This document shows positions 44,645 through 53,409 of a stretch of 64,000 bases of DNA, piece after piece (position 1 is the first letter of the stretch; each line of letters opens with the position of its first letter). The stretch comes from GYS-P2D sp964414425 (GTDB lineage Bacteria > Bacteroidota > Bacteroidia > Chitinophagales > Saprospiraceae): positions 186,001 to 250,000 of the forward strand of contig CAYPWL010000001.1 of NCBI GenBank assembly GCA_964414425.1. The letters run 5' to 3'. Under the pieces are notes generated by a model. It was not told the DNA's origin. It worked only from the letters and a program-made list of their open reading frames with translations, and searched no databases. The translations under genes and the position numbers were made by a program.

Positions 44645-45415
44645 TTACGACCTTAACAAAAATCCACCATCAAGAGGAATGTAGGTCCCGGTCATAAAAC
44701 TACTGGCCTTGCTGCAAAGAAATATAGCAAGTCCTGCGATATCAGTTGGTTTGCCGATACGGCCTACTGGATGCATTGCTGCCATCTGTTTCATATCAAA
44801 TGCTTTAGTCATATTACTCTCAAACACAGCTGGCCCGATCGTATTAACTAATATGTGATCTGATACCAAGTCTTTAGCAAGTTCCTTCCCTAATTGTTTC
44901 ACTGCGGCTTTACTCGGTCCATATGAATAAGCCATCATAGAATCTGGTGAAACTGCTGCAACCGAACTGATCATGACGATGCGGCTCGGATTTTCTTGAT
45001 TGGCATTCTTTTTAAGTAATGGCAAAAGTGATTTGGTTAAGAAGAATACCGCCTTGACGTTCAAGTCCATTACTTTATCCCAACCTTGCTCAGGATAGTC
45101 CTCCAGTGGAGCACCCCATGACGCACCCGAATTATTGATTAAGATGTCGAGGTGGCCGACTTCATCTCCCAATTTTTCAGCAAAAGAATTGATATTCTCA
45201 ATGCTCGATAAGTCTACTGTCATTGCCGTACACTTGCCCTTACCCAGCTTATTCATCTCAGCGGCGAATGCTTCGCATGTCTCAAGCGATCGAGAAGCGA
45301 TGATCACATCCGCACCAGACTCTATTAATCCCTGAGTCATCATAGCACCTATCCCCTTGCCTCCTCCTGTGATCAGAGCTGTTTTGCCTTGTAGTGTAAA
45401 TAGTTGTTCAATCAT
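44645..45415 (-). CDS. Short-chain dehydrogenase/reductase
   Basis: Classical SDR of 256 residues. The cofactor motif is TGGGKGIG (residues about 16-23), NNSGAS is the NNAG position, and the active site contains Ser in MISSVAA and YGPSK (Tyr and Lys of YxxxK). The C-terminal GGFLL ending is common. The Asp/Arg pattern after strand 2 (ASRS) suggests NADPH preference. The substrate is unknown; a 3-oxoacyl or hydroxyacyl compound would suit the neighbouring acyl-CoA genes. Confidence 0.9.
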   Translation of the reverse strand: MIEQLFTLQGKTALITGGGKGIGAMMTQGLIESGADVIIASRSLETCEAFAAEMNKLGKGKCTAMTVDLSSIENINSFAEKLGDEVGHLDILINNSGASWGAPLEDYPEQGWDKVMDLNVKAVFFLTKSLLPLLKKNANQENPSRIVMISSVAAVSPDSMMAYSYGPSKAAVKQLGKELAKDLVSDHILVNTIGPAVFESNMTKAFDMKQMAAMHPVGRIGKPTDIAGLAIFLCSKASSFMTGTYIPLDGGFLLRS

Positions 45416-45765
45416 ATTTTTTGTATTTTATGTTAGCGTAGCGCTGGTGAAAATTATTCTGGCGCTCAATAGCCGTTCTACATTTAGTCATTAATCAATA
45501 TATCGGTTCCTTGATTGTTAAGCCATCGCCATGACCATCTGAGAACAAATGAATATCGGAGTAGCTACCTCTCAGATTCATGGATTCCATGGTTTCTAAT
45601 CGACTCAATCGAACAATGTTCACGGGTTAGTGTGTTATACTATCATAAAAGCGTAAGAGCAATATAGTTCTCTTGTTAGAACAATCATCTGGGTATCCAA
45701 TGAGTTTTTAGCTTTTATAATTAGCGATTTTGCTTAACTCACGAACTTGATAAAATACGTACGAC
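45416..45765. other. Non-coding stretch with a possible coding scrap
   Basis: 350 bases between the SDR and DUF2007 genes. On the minus strand, 45495-45614 reads as a protein-like piece (ETMESMNLRGSYSDIHLF, then SDGHGDG) ending in TGA, but it is only about 40 codons, is bounded upstream by a stop, and I cannot match it to a family. It may be the tail of a lost gene. Nothing else is seen. Confidence 0.3.
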
Positions 45766-45975
45766 ATGAATAAGGAAATGGTAATGTTCACCATATCACA
45801 CATCAAGATTAAGACAGCGCAACATGTCTTGGAACAAGAGGGCATCAAATCATTCACGCTTGATCAATCCGATAGTGCTCATGCCGGACTCTTTGGTGAT
45901 ATTAAGTTATATGTTCATAAGAATTTAGCTGAGAACGCCAAACGCATTCTGCAAGAACAAGGCGTATTAGAGTAG
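45766..45975 (+). CDS. DUF2007 small protein (putative signal transducing)
   Basis: 69 residues. The pattern KTAQHVLEQEGIKSFTLDQ, then LFGDIKLYVHKN and NAKRIL matches DUF2007 (a small ferredoxin-like fold), usually described as a putative signal-transducing protein without experimental basis. It stands alone and is followed by a terminator. Confidence 0.82.
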   Translation: MNKEMVMFTISHIKIKTAQHVLEQEGIKSFTLDQSDSAHAGLFGDIKLYVHKNLAENAKRILQEQGVLE

Positions 45976-45993
45976 AGAGCTATTAAATCAAAC

Positions 45994-46021
45994 AAGGGAA
46001 GTTACTTGTGTAACTCCCCTT
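45994..46021. terminator. Hairpin between DUF2007 gene and tRNA-Arg
   Basis: AAGGGAAGTTAC pairs with GTAACTCCCCTT (one mismatch) around a TTGT loop. It lies just after the DUF2007 gene on the plus strand and just after the tRNA on the minus strand, where GTTTGATTT follows. It is probably a shared transcription end. Confidence 0.6.
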
Positions 46022-46027
46022 GCAGAC

Positions 46028-46104
46028 TGGTGACGATGGAAGGATTCGAACCCTCAACCCTCGGAGCCGAAATCCGATATTCTATCCAGTTGAACTACAT
46101 CGCC
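46028..46104 (-). tRNA. tRNA-Arg (anticodon UCG)
   Basis: 77 nt with encoded CCA. The acceptor stem is GGCGATG/CATCGTC (one G-U pair) and the anticodon stem is TCGGA/TCCGA around the loop TTTCGGC, so the anticodon is TCG, reading CGA (and CGN by wobble). The T arm is GAGGG TTCGAAT CCTTC. All four arms pair properly. A TACCTTTG promoter element lies upstream on the same strand. Confidence 0.96.
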
Positions 46105-46176
46105 TCAGTATTGACACACTTCGAACTACTTTTGGAATTTCCATCTTGTTCAATATGCCATAACATTAAACTTCTG

Positions 46177-46184
46177 CAAAGGTA
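46177..46184 (-). promoter_or_regulatory. Candidate -7 element of the tRNA-Arg gene
   Basis: TACCTTTG (TAnnTTTG) on the minus strand ends 72 bases before the 5' end of the tRNA, in a 206-base gap after the TSP3-OmpA gene. No clear TTG -33 box is seen, but the -7 match is of the commonest Bacteroidota form. Confidence 0.5.
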
Positions 46185-46310
46185 GCATAATTGGTAATTA
46201 GCCATTTATGATTATCGCTATAATCTCATAATTACACAATCATGATTAATAGAGCACTATAACCAGGTCCAAATGTTATGGCCTATTACTATTCAGATTA
46301 AAGAGATTGA

Positions 46311-47174
46311 TTAGTAGTGTAAGTTAAATTCCACTCGTCTATTTTGATTTCTACCTTCTGGTGTTTCATTGCGGGCAATGGGTTTTTGCTGACCAAATCC
46401 CTTGAATGACATTCTGCTTTTGTTAATTCCTAAACTCAATAGGTAATCGTAACACGCTCTTGCTCTATCTCTTGATAGTTGCATGTTATTCTGGGCATCA
46501 CCTACATAATCAGGAGAACCATCTATATTGAGCTTATACTTTGGATATTTAGACATCAGCTTAACGATCTTATCTAGTATTGCAGTCGATGCCGGTTTTA
46601 AATTTGCACTGCCAGTTTGAAATTCTACATTCCTCATTGCCGTATTCAGTAATGAGACTTCCTCCTTGTTTAATTTAATCTTGGGACAGCCCTTGTTTTC
46701 TTTTGTACCTGCCAGATCTGGGCATTTATCATTTTTGTCGTAGATCCCATCTTTATCTCTATCAGGAGGACAACCATGGTTGGAGGATACACCAGCGATC
46801 TTAGGGCATTTATCCTTGTTATCTGCGACACCGTCCTTATCTATATCTAAAGGGCAGCCCAAATTAGTAGTGGCACCTGCTATACCTGGACACTTGTCAT
46901 CAACATCATAAACCCCATCTTTGTCCTTATCAGCTGGACAACCTTTATTAGAATAGTCCCCTACGATATTAGGGCAATTATCAGAGTCATCAGGGATGCC
47001 ATCATCATCCGAATCCGATACCAGGATCGTAGGGACAGCCGCTTGTATTTCATCAGGTATATCTGGAGAGTTTAATACCCCGAAGAATAATCCAAAGAAG
47101 AGTAGAATCACTGCAAGAGCAATGAAGAAATCATCTCTGTCCTTTTTATTTTTGAAGTCCAGTAAGTCTTTCAT
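46311..47174 (-). CDS. TSP3-repeat OmpA-domain protein with N-terminal membrane anchor
   Basis: 287 residues. A membrane helix (about residues 16-35, FFIALAVILLFFGLFFGVL) follows a charged cytoplasmic-looking start, so it is probably an inner-membrane-anchored protein rather than an outer-membrane one. Four thrombospondin type 3 Ca-binding repeats follow (D.D.DG..D..D.CP, about residues 52-165), then an OmpA-like domain (about 180-287). Its GSPDYVGDAQNN keeps the Asp of the peptidoglycan-contact motif, and the GHTD His is replaced. It probably ties the inner membrane to peptidoglycan. It lies upstream of tRNA-Arg on the same strand. Confidence 0.85.
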   Translation of the reverse strand: MKDLLDFKNKKDRDDFFIALAVILLFFGLFFGVLNSPDIPDEIQAAVPTILVSDSDDDGIPDDSDNCPNIVGDYSNKGCPADKDKDGVYDVDDKCPGIAGATTNLGCPLDIDKDGVADNKDKCPKIAGVSSNHGCPPDRDKDGIYDKNDKCPDLAGTKENKGCPKIKLNKEEVSLLNTAMRNVEFQTGSANLKPASTAILDKIVKLMSKYPKYKLNIDGSPDYVGDAQNNMQLSRDRARACYDYLLSLGINKSRMSFKGFGQQKPIARNETPEGRNQNRRVEFNLHY

Positions 47175-47369
47175 AAATCGGCATGGTTAAATATTGACTC
47201 AGGATGCCAGTTCCATTAGTTCTACTAATAAGACAGAGCTGTCAGAAATAGACACTTAAATAACTCTCCATAACAGAGCTTATCCTAAAATTAAATCCTC
47301 AAATCCCTTTCCATGGCCAATTAGTACAATACCTCATGCAATACTTTCTGCCCCTACTTCATGAAAAAG
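47175..47369. other. Non-coding part of a 531-base intergenic region
   Basis: Sequence before the gene remnant at 47370-47573; I see no gene, RNA or strong hairpin. The remainder of the region (47574-47705) is the leader of the DsbA-like gene and shows no recognised site. Confidence 0.4.
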
Positions 47370-47573
47370 TCAGTTTTGATCTGATAGCAGCGCCTCAATC
47401 CGAGCAAGACGGTCTTCCAATTGTGAGATATCGAGTGCATTGATCTTCTAGAACACCAGTCCTGGCAATACTGTGTTAAATTGATGCTTAAGCTTGATGC
47501 TCGAGGGATTAGTTAATCCAGTGACCACCTTATAATACCAATGTGAGGTAGCTTCCTCAATTAATAAAGTTTA
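47370..47573 (-). pseudogene. Coding remnant with a coiled-coil C-terminus
   Basis: A single minus-strand frame reads EEATSHWYYKVVTGLTNPSS, then LKHQFNTVLPG, a TAG stop (47448-47450), then LDISQLEDRLARIEALL and TGA. The end has the leucine-heptad look of the short coiled coil that closes many secreted Bacteroidota proteins. I cannot name the parent family. No start is left and the frame is bounded by a stop upstream, so this is a decayed 3' end of a larger gene. Confidence 0.45.
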
Positions 47574-47705
47574 TATCTATCCTTTATGTCAAAATTCGAT
47601 TGATATCAATATTCAGATAGCACTATTTTTAATAGCCTTAATGAACACTGATTCTGTGAGAGTTGTTGCATACTATTAATCACACTATTACTGGCACTCC
47701 CACTT

Positions 47706-48446
47706 ATGAGTCAAGAAAAGATACAAACAAAACAGCCTATCCAAGTTGAATGTGATCCTATCACAGGTCTATGTACCATCCCGGACTTCGAAACTTCAAC
47801 CGATGAACCAATCTTATGGAAGACTGGAGAAGAGCTCATCTACATTGGAGATCCGATGTGTAGCTGGTGCTGGGGAATATCTCCAGAACTTAATGCCCTT
47901 GAGCGCTACGCTACAGCTCAGAGTATCCCGTTTACCATTGTTATGGGAGGATTACGACCAGGTGGTGGCGAGGAGTGGAATAACGAATTCAAAAACTTCT
48001 TACGACACCATTGGGAGGAGGTTAACATGCGCAGTGGACAACCTTTTGGTTTTGATCTCTTTGAATTAGAAGACTTCGATTATGATACGGAGCCAGCCTG
48101 TCGAGGAGCAGTAACTGCACGCACCATCGCACCAGAGAAAGCACTCAGCTTCTACGAGTTAGTGCAGCATTACTTCTATGTGCAGTCAGGAGATCCTAAG
48201 GAAGTATCATTTTATCAGTCGATATGTGAGCAATTATCTGTTGACTTTGATCAATTTACCAAGCTGTTTAGTTCAGAGGAAATGAAGATGGCGACCGCAA
48301 GCGATTTTGCACAGAGTCGTCAATGGGGCGTACGATCATTTCCATCTGTGGTCTATCGTAATGATGAGCAACTCTACCTAATTGCCCAAGGATATGCCTC
48401 GTATGAAGCACTAAGGGATCGGGTTGTGGAGATCAGCTCCAAGTAA
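47706..48446 (+). CDS. DsbA-family thioredoxin-fold protein with an extra N-terminal Cys pair
   Basis: 246 residues, no signal peptide, so probably cytoplasmic. The thioredoxin fold has IGDPMCSWCWG (CxxC, about residues 52-55), the long DsbA helical insert and a cis-Pro loop at RSFPSVV. The CSWCWG form resembles DsbA/FrnE-like oxidoreductases in Bacteroidota. Before the fold is CDPITGLC (Cys16 and Cys23), a second possible redox or metal-binding pair. It may be an oxidoreductase acting on cytoplasmic proteins or small thiols; the partner is unknown. Confidence 0.85.
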   Translation: MSQEKIQTKQPIQVECDPITGLCTIPDFETSTDEPILWKTGEELIYIGDPMCSWCWGISPELNALERYATAQSIPFTIVMGGLRPGGGEEWNNEFKNFLRHHWEEVNMRSGQPFGFDLFELEDFDYDTEPACRGAVTARTIAPEKALSFYELVQHYFYVQSGDPKEVSFYQSICEQLSVDFDQFTKLFSSEEMKMATASDFAQSRQWGVRSFPSVVYRNDEQLYLIAQGYASYEALRDRVVEISSK

Positions 48447-48538
48447 CCAAGTATCGTCCGTGAATCTCAAGCGGCATATCATCTTAGAATTAACCATTTA
48501 AGGAATGAAAATTGTAGTAGCTATCGCTAAAGCAGCTC

Positions 48539-49135
48539 ATGAGGTCCGTGATCACAATAGCAATTATACTCTTGGCAGCGCTTACTGCATACAGTCAGCA
48601 GTCACAGCGTGCGATCATATTAATTAATGGCATAGCACATATAGCTGATCTCTCCCCTAACGGTTCAGTGATCGCATTTTATCAGAGCCTTCCGGATTAC
48701 TTCAAGTCAAATGATAGTGATCAGTCGTTTATCGCACGGTTGGAGCAGCAGGGGTTAACAGAAGGAGGAAGCTTAGACCTATATGCAGATCAGGATGATC
48801 CACTCCAGACTGATTTTGCCCGAATTAAGGAGTACTCCGGAGATGAGAGACAATACATAGCCTTTACGAGAGGACGTGCAATCTTAAGCAGAGATGCTGT
48901 ATCACAGATCAAATCACTGGCAGACGCCTATCGATCTAATGAGATCAAAGAAGTGATCATCAATGCCTATCATGATAACTCTCAACGACAAAAGCGCCTC
49001 GCTCTAAACCGATCAAAAGCAATCAAGGATCTATTAGAAACCTTTGGCATACCGTACAAACAAATTCAGCGAAATGCTCCTTATGGTGATGAGGGTGATC
49101 AGCTCTACTTCGTATATCTGAGAACAGTTCAGTAG
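48539..49135 (+). CDS. Secreted protein with degenerate OmpA-like domain
   Basis: The signal peptide (about residues 1-20, ending TAYSQ) is followed by a body of about 178 residues. The last 90 residues resemble a degenerate OmpA-like domain (AILSRDAVSQIKSLADAY ... AYHDNSQRQKRLALNRSKAI), with the peptidoglycan-contact motif largely lost. The rest is unassigned. It lies upstream of the serine hydrolase gene on the same strand with a 33-base gap. Confidence 0.6.
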   Translation: MRSVITIAIILLAALTAYSQQSQRAIILINGIAHIADLSPNGSVIAFYQSLPDYFKSNDSDQSFIARLEQQGLTEGGSLDLYADQDDPLQTDFARIKEYSGDERQYIAFTRGRAILSRDAVSQIKSLADAYRSNEIKEVIINAYHDNSQRQKRLALNRSKAIKDLLETFGIPYKQIQRNAPYGDEGDQLYFVYLRTVQ

Positions 49136-49168
49136 AGATAGTTATTTTTACGAGTATACAATCCTATC

Positions 49169-50377
49169 ATGCGTATACTCATTTTCATAGTTACTTCACT
49201 TTTATGTAGCAACCTCGTTGCCCAAGACTACTTTCCTGAACGAGGCAATCAGAACTGGATCTGGAAGACACCCGCAGAAGTGGGCTTAGATGCTATACAG
49301 ATCGATAGCGCGATAGCCTATGCGCAATCGCAAGAGTCTGCTAATCCTCGCAACCTACAGATCGCACACTACCAGTCCTTTGGCAGAGAGCCATTTGGTG
49401 ATGGTATCGGTCCTCACAAAACCCGGGGCGCTCAGACTGGCATCATCATTAAGGATGGCTATATCATCGCAGAATGGGGAGAGCCTGCCCGAGTAGACAT
49501 GACCTTCAGTGTGTCCAAGAGTTTTCTGTCTGCTACCGTAGGTGTAGCCTATGATCAGGGTTTAATTGCTGATGTACATGACCCCGTGTCAGCTTATATG
49601 GCGCCTATATATCTGGATGATGTACCTGTCGGAGATAACAAGGCAGCATTCTTTGGAGAGCCGATGACATTAGACTTATTCGAGAGCGAGCATAATAAGA
49701 AAGTCACCTGGGATCATCTCTTGCGCCAGACCAGCGACTGGGAGGGCACGCTATGGGGCAAACCTGACTGGGCCGATAGGCCTGATGCCGATCCTACCAA
49801 GTGGCTCAACCGTGAGAAGAAAGAACCTGGTAGTGCCTATGAGTATAACGACACTCGAGTCAATGTCTTGGCATTAGCAGCCATGAACCTGTGGAATCGC
49901 CCTATCCAGGACGTCCTCAAAGAGTACGTTATGGAGCCAATCGGTGCGAGCACTACTTGGCGCTGGATGGGTTATCACAATAGCTGGATCATCCTCAATG
50001 GTATCAAGACGCAAGTCCCCAGTGGTGGAGGCCACTGGGGAGGAGGTATGTTTATCAATGCCTATGATCAAGCGAGATTTGGATATCTGACATTGAATCG
50101 TGGCGTCTGGGATGGTGAGCGCATCCTATCCGATGAGTGGGTTACGATGTCGCTGACACCTACCCCTGTCAAGACAGACTATGGTATCATGAACTGGTTT
50201 CTGAATTATGACCAAGTGAGGTTACCTGATGCACCTAAGGAGGCGTTCTTTCACCTCGGAGCTGGCGTCAACATGGTCTATGTAGATCCTATCCATGATC
50301 TGGTGATAGTGACAAGATGGACAGAAGGCTCAGCCATGAATGGTATTGTTAAGCGCGTGCTATCGGCTATAGAATAG
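49169..50377 (+). CDS. Beta-lactamase-fold serine hydrolase (class C-like)
   Basis: Signal peptide (about residues 1-18, ending LVAQ) plus a beta-lactamase/DD-peptidase fold. Catalytic SxxK is SVSK in TFSVSKSFL (about residue 113), and the Tyr motif is YEYNDTRV (YxN). A KTG-like strand around HLGAG is less clear. The protein belongs to the broad beta-lactamase/EstB/transpeptidase group (CubicO type) rather than a proven beta-lactamase. It is exported, so it acts on peptidoglycan, an ester or another small substrate outside the cytoplasm. Confidence 0.85.
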   Translation: MRILIFIVTSLLCSNLVAQDYFPERGNQNWIWKTPAEVGLDAIQIDSAIAYAQSQESANPRNLQIAHYQSFGREPFGDGIGPHKTRGAQTGIIIKDGYIIAEWGEPARVDMTFSVSKSFLSATVGVAYDQGLIADVHDPVSAYMAPIYLDDVPVGDNKAAFFGEPMTLDLFESEHNKKVTWDHLLRQTSDWEGTLWGKPDWADRPDADPTKWLNREKKEPGSAYEYNDTRVNVLALAAMNLWNRPIQDVLKEYVMEPIGASTTWRWMGYHNSWIILNGIKTQVPSGGGHWGGGMFINAYDQARFGYLTLNRGVWDGERILSDEWVTMSLTPTPVKTDYGIMNWFLNYDQVRLPDAPKEAFFHLGAGVNMVYVDPIHDLVIVTRWTEGSAMNGIVKRVLSAIE

Positions 50378-50474
50378 TGTCTTACGCCATTCCCAGATTC
50401 AATTGAGGCAAACTTGATTTGGCTAAGACTCTCTGGTTAAATATCTTACGCCAACATAAATACATAGAATACAT

Positions 50475-52076
50475 ATGCTGAATTCGAAAACTATTAACAG
50501 AGTGATCCTACTACTTGCCACAATACTCTTACCGATATTGGGTATGGCACAAGGATTAGATCAAAAGATTGATCAAGCCTTTGCTCCGGTTTCAGACTTT
50601 GTTAATGATGTCGTGTTTTTCAAAATTGCAGGAACGCCATTTGTACTTCTACTACTGGTAGGTAGTGCCTTGATCTTCACGTTGATCTTTGGCTTTCCCA
50701 ACTTACGATACTTTGGAACAGCTATTAACGTTGTCCGTGGGAAGTATGATGAATTAGACCATGCCAGTGCAGGCGACATGTATGGTGACTCTACCCCAGG
50801 AGGCGATGTATTCGAAACTATAAAAGATGAAAGCCAAGAAGGTGAAGTCAGTCACTTTCAAGCTTTAGCCACTGCCGTATCAGGTACCGTAGGTAATGGA
50901 AACATTGCCGGTGTTGCCTTGGCAATTGCATTAGGGGGACCTGGAGCGACATTTTGGATGATCATCTGTGGATTCCTTGGTATGTCAACCAAATTTGTAG
51001 AATGTACATTAGGTGTAAAGTATAGAGACGTTGGAGCCGATGGCACTGTGTATGGTGGTCCGATGTACTACATCTCCAAAGGTCTCAAGGAAAGAGGCAT
51101 GGAGATGCTCGGTAAGATAGCAGCAGTCTTTTTTGCAGTATTCTGTATCGGTGGATCATTTGGTGGCGGTAATGCGGCTCAATCCAATCAAGCTACGATC
51201 GTAATCAAAGAGCTCTTTGGATGGAATAGTACGTCAGCTGGTGCCTTAGTAGGATTAGCTATGGCTGTGGTAGTTGGTATCATCATCATCGGTGGTATAA
51301 AGAGGATAGCTTCAGTAACTGAGAAGGTTGTACCATTTATGGCTGTACTATACATCATTGCCTGTCTCTATATCATCTTGACTAACTTTGGCTTGGTAGA
51401 TGATGCAATCGGATTAATATTCAGGGAGGCATTTAATCCTACAGCAATAGGTGTTGGATCGATCATAGGTGTATTGTTAGTCGGATTTCAACGAGCAGCA
51501 TTCTCCAATGAAGCTGGGGCGGGTTCTGCGTCTATTGCACACTCTGCAGTTAAGACTAAGTATCCAGTATCAGAAGGTTTAGTCGCGCTCTTAGAGCCAT
51601 TCATTGATACTGTAGTAATCTGTACGATGACGGCATTAGTGATCATCATTTATAACTATGGTGGACACTTTGAGTATGGCGGTGACGGCAGTGGTTCTGT
51701 GATTATCGCTGGGGAGTCTTTTGAGGGTGCAGGTATCACCTCCAAGGCATTTGCTAACTACATTCCTTTTTCCAATATTTTCTTAACTATAGCTGTAGTA
51801 TTGTTTGCTGTATCGACGATGATCTCATGGTCTTATTATGGATTACAATCATGGAAATTTCTGTTTGGTCGTGGTAAAGCGGCAGACCTCACATACAAGC
51901 TTTTGTTTTGCACATTTATTGTGATAGGAGCGGCGGCAAGTATGAACTCGATTTGGGCGTTTTCAGATGCGATGATTTTCGCAATGGTATTTCCTAATAT
52001 GGTAGGTCTGTATTTGCTCTTTCCTGTGGTTAAGCGAGAGCTCAAGAAGTATATGGACGCAATAAAAAAGGCATAA
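50475..52076 (+). CDS. Alanine/glycine:sodium symporter (AGCS family)
   Basis: 533 residues with about ten or eleven membrane segments. It has family motifs such as the SAxSGTVGxGNIAGVA region (ATAVSGTVGNGNIAGVALA), the PGATFWMIICGFLGMSTKF stretch, GGPMYY and QRAAFSNEAGAGSASIAH. It imports alanine or glycine with sodium. The first 25 residues resemble an extra hydrophobic signal or transmembrane helix (VILLLATILLPILGMAQ) that AGCS proteins from other phyla often lack. A bidirectional terminator follows. Confidence 0.95.
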   Translation: MLNSKTINRVILLLATILLPILGMAQGLDQKIDQAFAPVSDFVNDVVFFKIAGTPFVLLLLVGSALIFTLIFGFPNLRYFGTAINVVRGKYDELDHASAGDMYGDSTPGGDVFETIKDESQEGEVSHFQALATAVSGTVGNGNIAGVALAIALGGPGATFWMIICGFLGMSTKFVECTLGVKYRDVGADGTVYGGPMYYISKGLKERGMEMLGKIAAVFFAVFCIGGSFGGGNAAQSNQATIVIKELFGWNSTSAGALVGLAMAVVVGIIIIGGIKRIASVTEKVVPFMAVLYIIACLYIILTNFGLVDDAIGLIFREAFNPTAIGVGSIIGVLLVGFQRAAFSNEAGAGSASIAHSAVKTKYPVSEGLVALLEPFIDTVVICTMTALVIIIYNYGGHFEYGGDGSGSVIIAGESFEGAGITSKAFANYIPFSNIFLTIAVVLFAVSTMISWSYYGLQSWKFLFGRGKAADLTYKLLFCTFIVIGAAASMNSIWAFSDAMIFAMVFPNMVGLYLLFPVVKRELKKYMDAIKKA

Positions 52077-52112
52077 AAAAAGAGGTTAAATCCCTTTAAC
52101 CTCTTATTCATA
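52074..52112. terminator. Terminator after the AGCS symporter gene
   Basis: Stem AAGAGGTTAAA/TTTAACCTCTT (11 bp) with a TCCC loop lies directly after the stop codon. It is flanked by an A tract on the left, so on the minus strand a run of seven T follows the stem; the plus-strand tail is weaker. Both directions may be served. Confidence 0.85.
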
Positions 52113-52285
52113 GTATTTTATAAAAGAGCAAACAAAAACTGCGTGGTATTATCATTATAATCCAATCAGTTTCAGGGGTTTGTCGCCACTTTCATGACGA
52201 CGTCATTTCCACTTATAAGACAATCATGTAAGCGTAATACCCCTACGACGAAAGCCTAAGTATTGTAAGCTATTATACATTAATC

Positions 52286-52762
52286 ATGCATTATTACATA
52301 TTATTAGGATCTAACATAGGTAACAGTAAGGCATACATCGAGAAAGCCAAGTTTTTACTAAGCAAGGAAGTTACCATAGACCTAAGCTCATCCCTCTACA
52401 GAACTGCACCGTGGGGCGAGACTAAGCAAGATTATTTTATCAATCAAGTACTACAGATATCTACAGGTACTAAGCCCACAGAGCTTATGTCGCAGATCGA
52501 GTCTATAGAAACAATACTGGGCAAACAGAAAACGAGTAGATACGGTCCTCGTACTATAGATATTGACATCCTCTTATGCGGTGATAAGATCATATCTGAA
52601 AATAATTTATATGTACCCCACCCCAGAATGCATAAAAGAGCGTTTACATTAATACCTTTGGACGAAATTGCTTCGGATGTGTATCATCCTAAACTCAATA
52701 AAACTATCAGTGAGCTCTTGGCAGAATGCCAAGACGAGTCAGAGGTGATCAAAATATTATGA
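52286..52762 (+). CDS. folK: 2-amino-4-hydroxy-6-hydroxymethyldihydropteridine diphosphokinase
   Basis: Folate biosynthesis kinase (HPPK), 158 residues. The start YYILLGSNIGNS, the RTAPWGETKQDYFINQV segment, the Mg/ATP motif GPRTIDIDILL and the closing VPHPRMHKRAF are all conserved. Its stop overlaps the start of the next gene (ATGA), so the two are translationally coupled. Confidence 0.97.
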   Translation: MHYYILLGSNIGNSKAYIEKAKFLLSKEVTIDLSSSLYRTAPWGETKQDYFINQVLQISTGTKPTELMSQIESIETILGKQKTSRYGPRTIDIDILLCGDKIISENNLYVPHPRMHKRAFTLIPLDEIASDVYHPKLNKTISELLAECQDESEVIKIL

Positions 52763-53409
52763 GTGTTACTTTTCCTTATAACTACATGTGCATAGAAGGG
52801 AACATTGGTTCTGGCAAGACCTCTTTTTCATCTATGATTAAGGAAGAGTATAACTGCGAGCTCATCTTAGAAGACTTTCAGAATAATCCGTTCCTCCCAC
52901 TATTCTACGAAAACAAGGATCGTTACGCTTTTTCGGTGGAACTATTCTTTATGACGGAACGCTACAAGCAACTTCAGCGGCAGCTCCTTCATAAAAACAT
53001 GTTTAGCGAGTTTACCATAGCTGATTACTCGTTTGTAAAGTCATTACTATTCGCCAAAAACAATCTCATCGAAGAAGAGTATCGACTCTTCATCAAGCTC
53101 TGGAATGTGCTAAGTGCCTCATTTCCTAAACCAGATATACTCGTGTACTTCCATCGAGATATACCGACACTGCGGCATTTTATTAACATGAGAGGACGTG
53201 AGTATGAGATGCTCATAGAGGATGCTTACCTCCAAAGAATACAGGATACTTACTTTGAGTATTTCAGAAACATACTGACCTTTCCAGTGCTAATCATAGA
53301 TGTCAATACTATTGACTTTGTAAACGCCCCTCAGCACTATGAGTCCATCAAACAGATCATAGCATCTAAATACAATCCTGGTGTACACCGGGTGAGCTTA
53401 TTAGTATAG
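52759..53409 (+). CDS. Deoxynucleoside kinase
   Basis: Starting at ATG 52759 (overlapping the folK stop by 4 bases) gives about 216 residues; a longer frame from 52726 would run through folK. The P-loop is EGNIGSGKTSF, ILEDFQNNPFL follows, and the DRY-like motif is NKDRYAFSVELFF, with the lid region RGREYE and ERYKQLQRQ. It salvages deoxyribonucleosides to dNMPs; substrate class (dA/dG or dC/T) is not determined. This folK-dNK pairing is common in Bacteroidota. Confidence 0.9.
   Translation: MSVTFPYNYMCIEGNIGSGKTSFSSMIKEEYNCELILEDFQNNPFLPLFYENKDRYAFSVELFFMTERYKQLQRQLLHKNMFSEFTIADYSFVKSLLFAKNNLIEEEYRLFIKLWNVLSASFPKPDILVYFHRDIPTLRHFINMRGREYEMLIEDAYLQRIQDTYFEYFRNILTFPVLIIDVNTIDFVNAPQHYESIKQIIASKYNPGVHRVSLLV

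Noticed and set aside
45495..45614. Protein-like minus-strand scrap of about 40 codons
   Set aside because: Too short and without a match; kept only as a remark in the intergenic entry.
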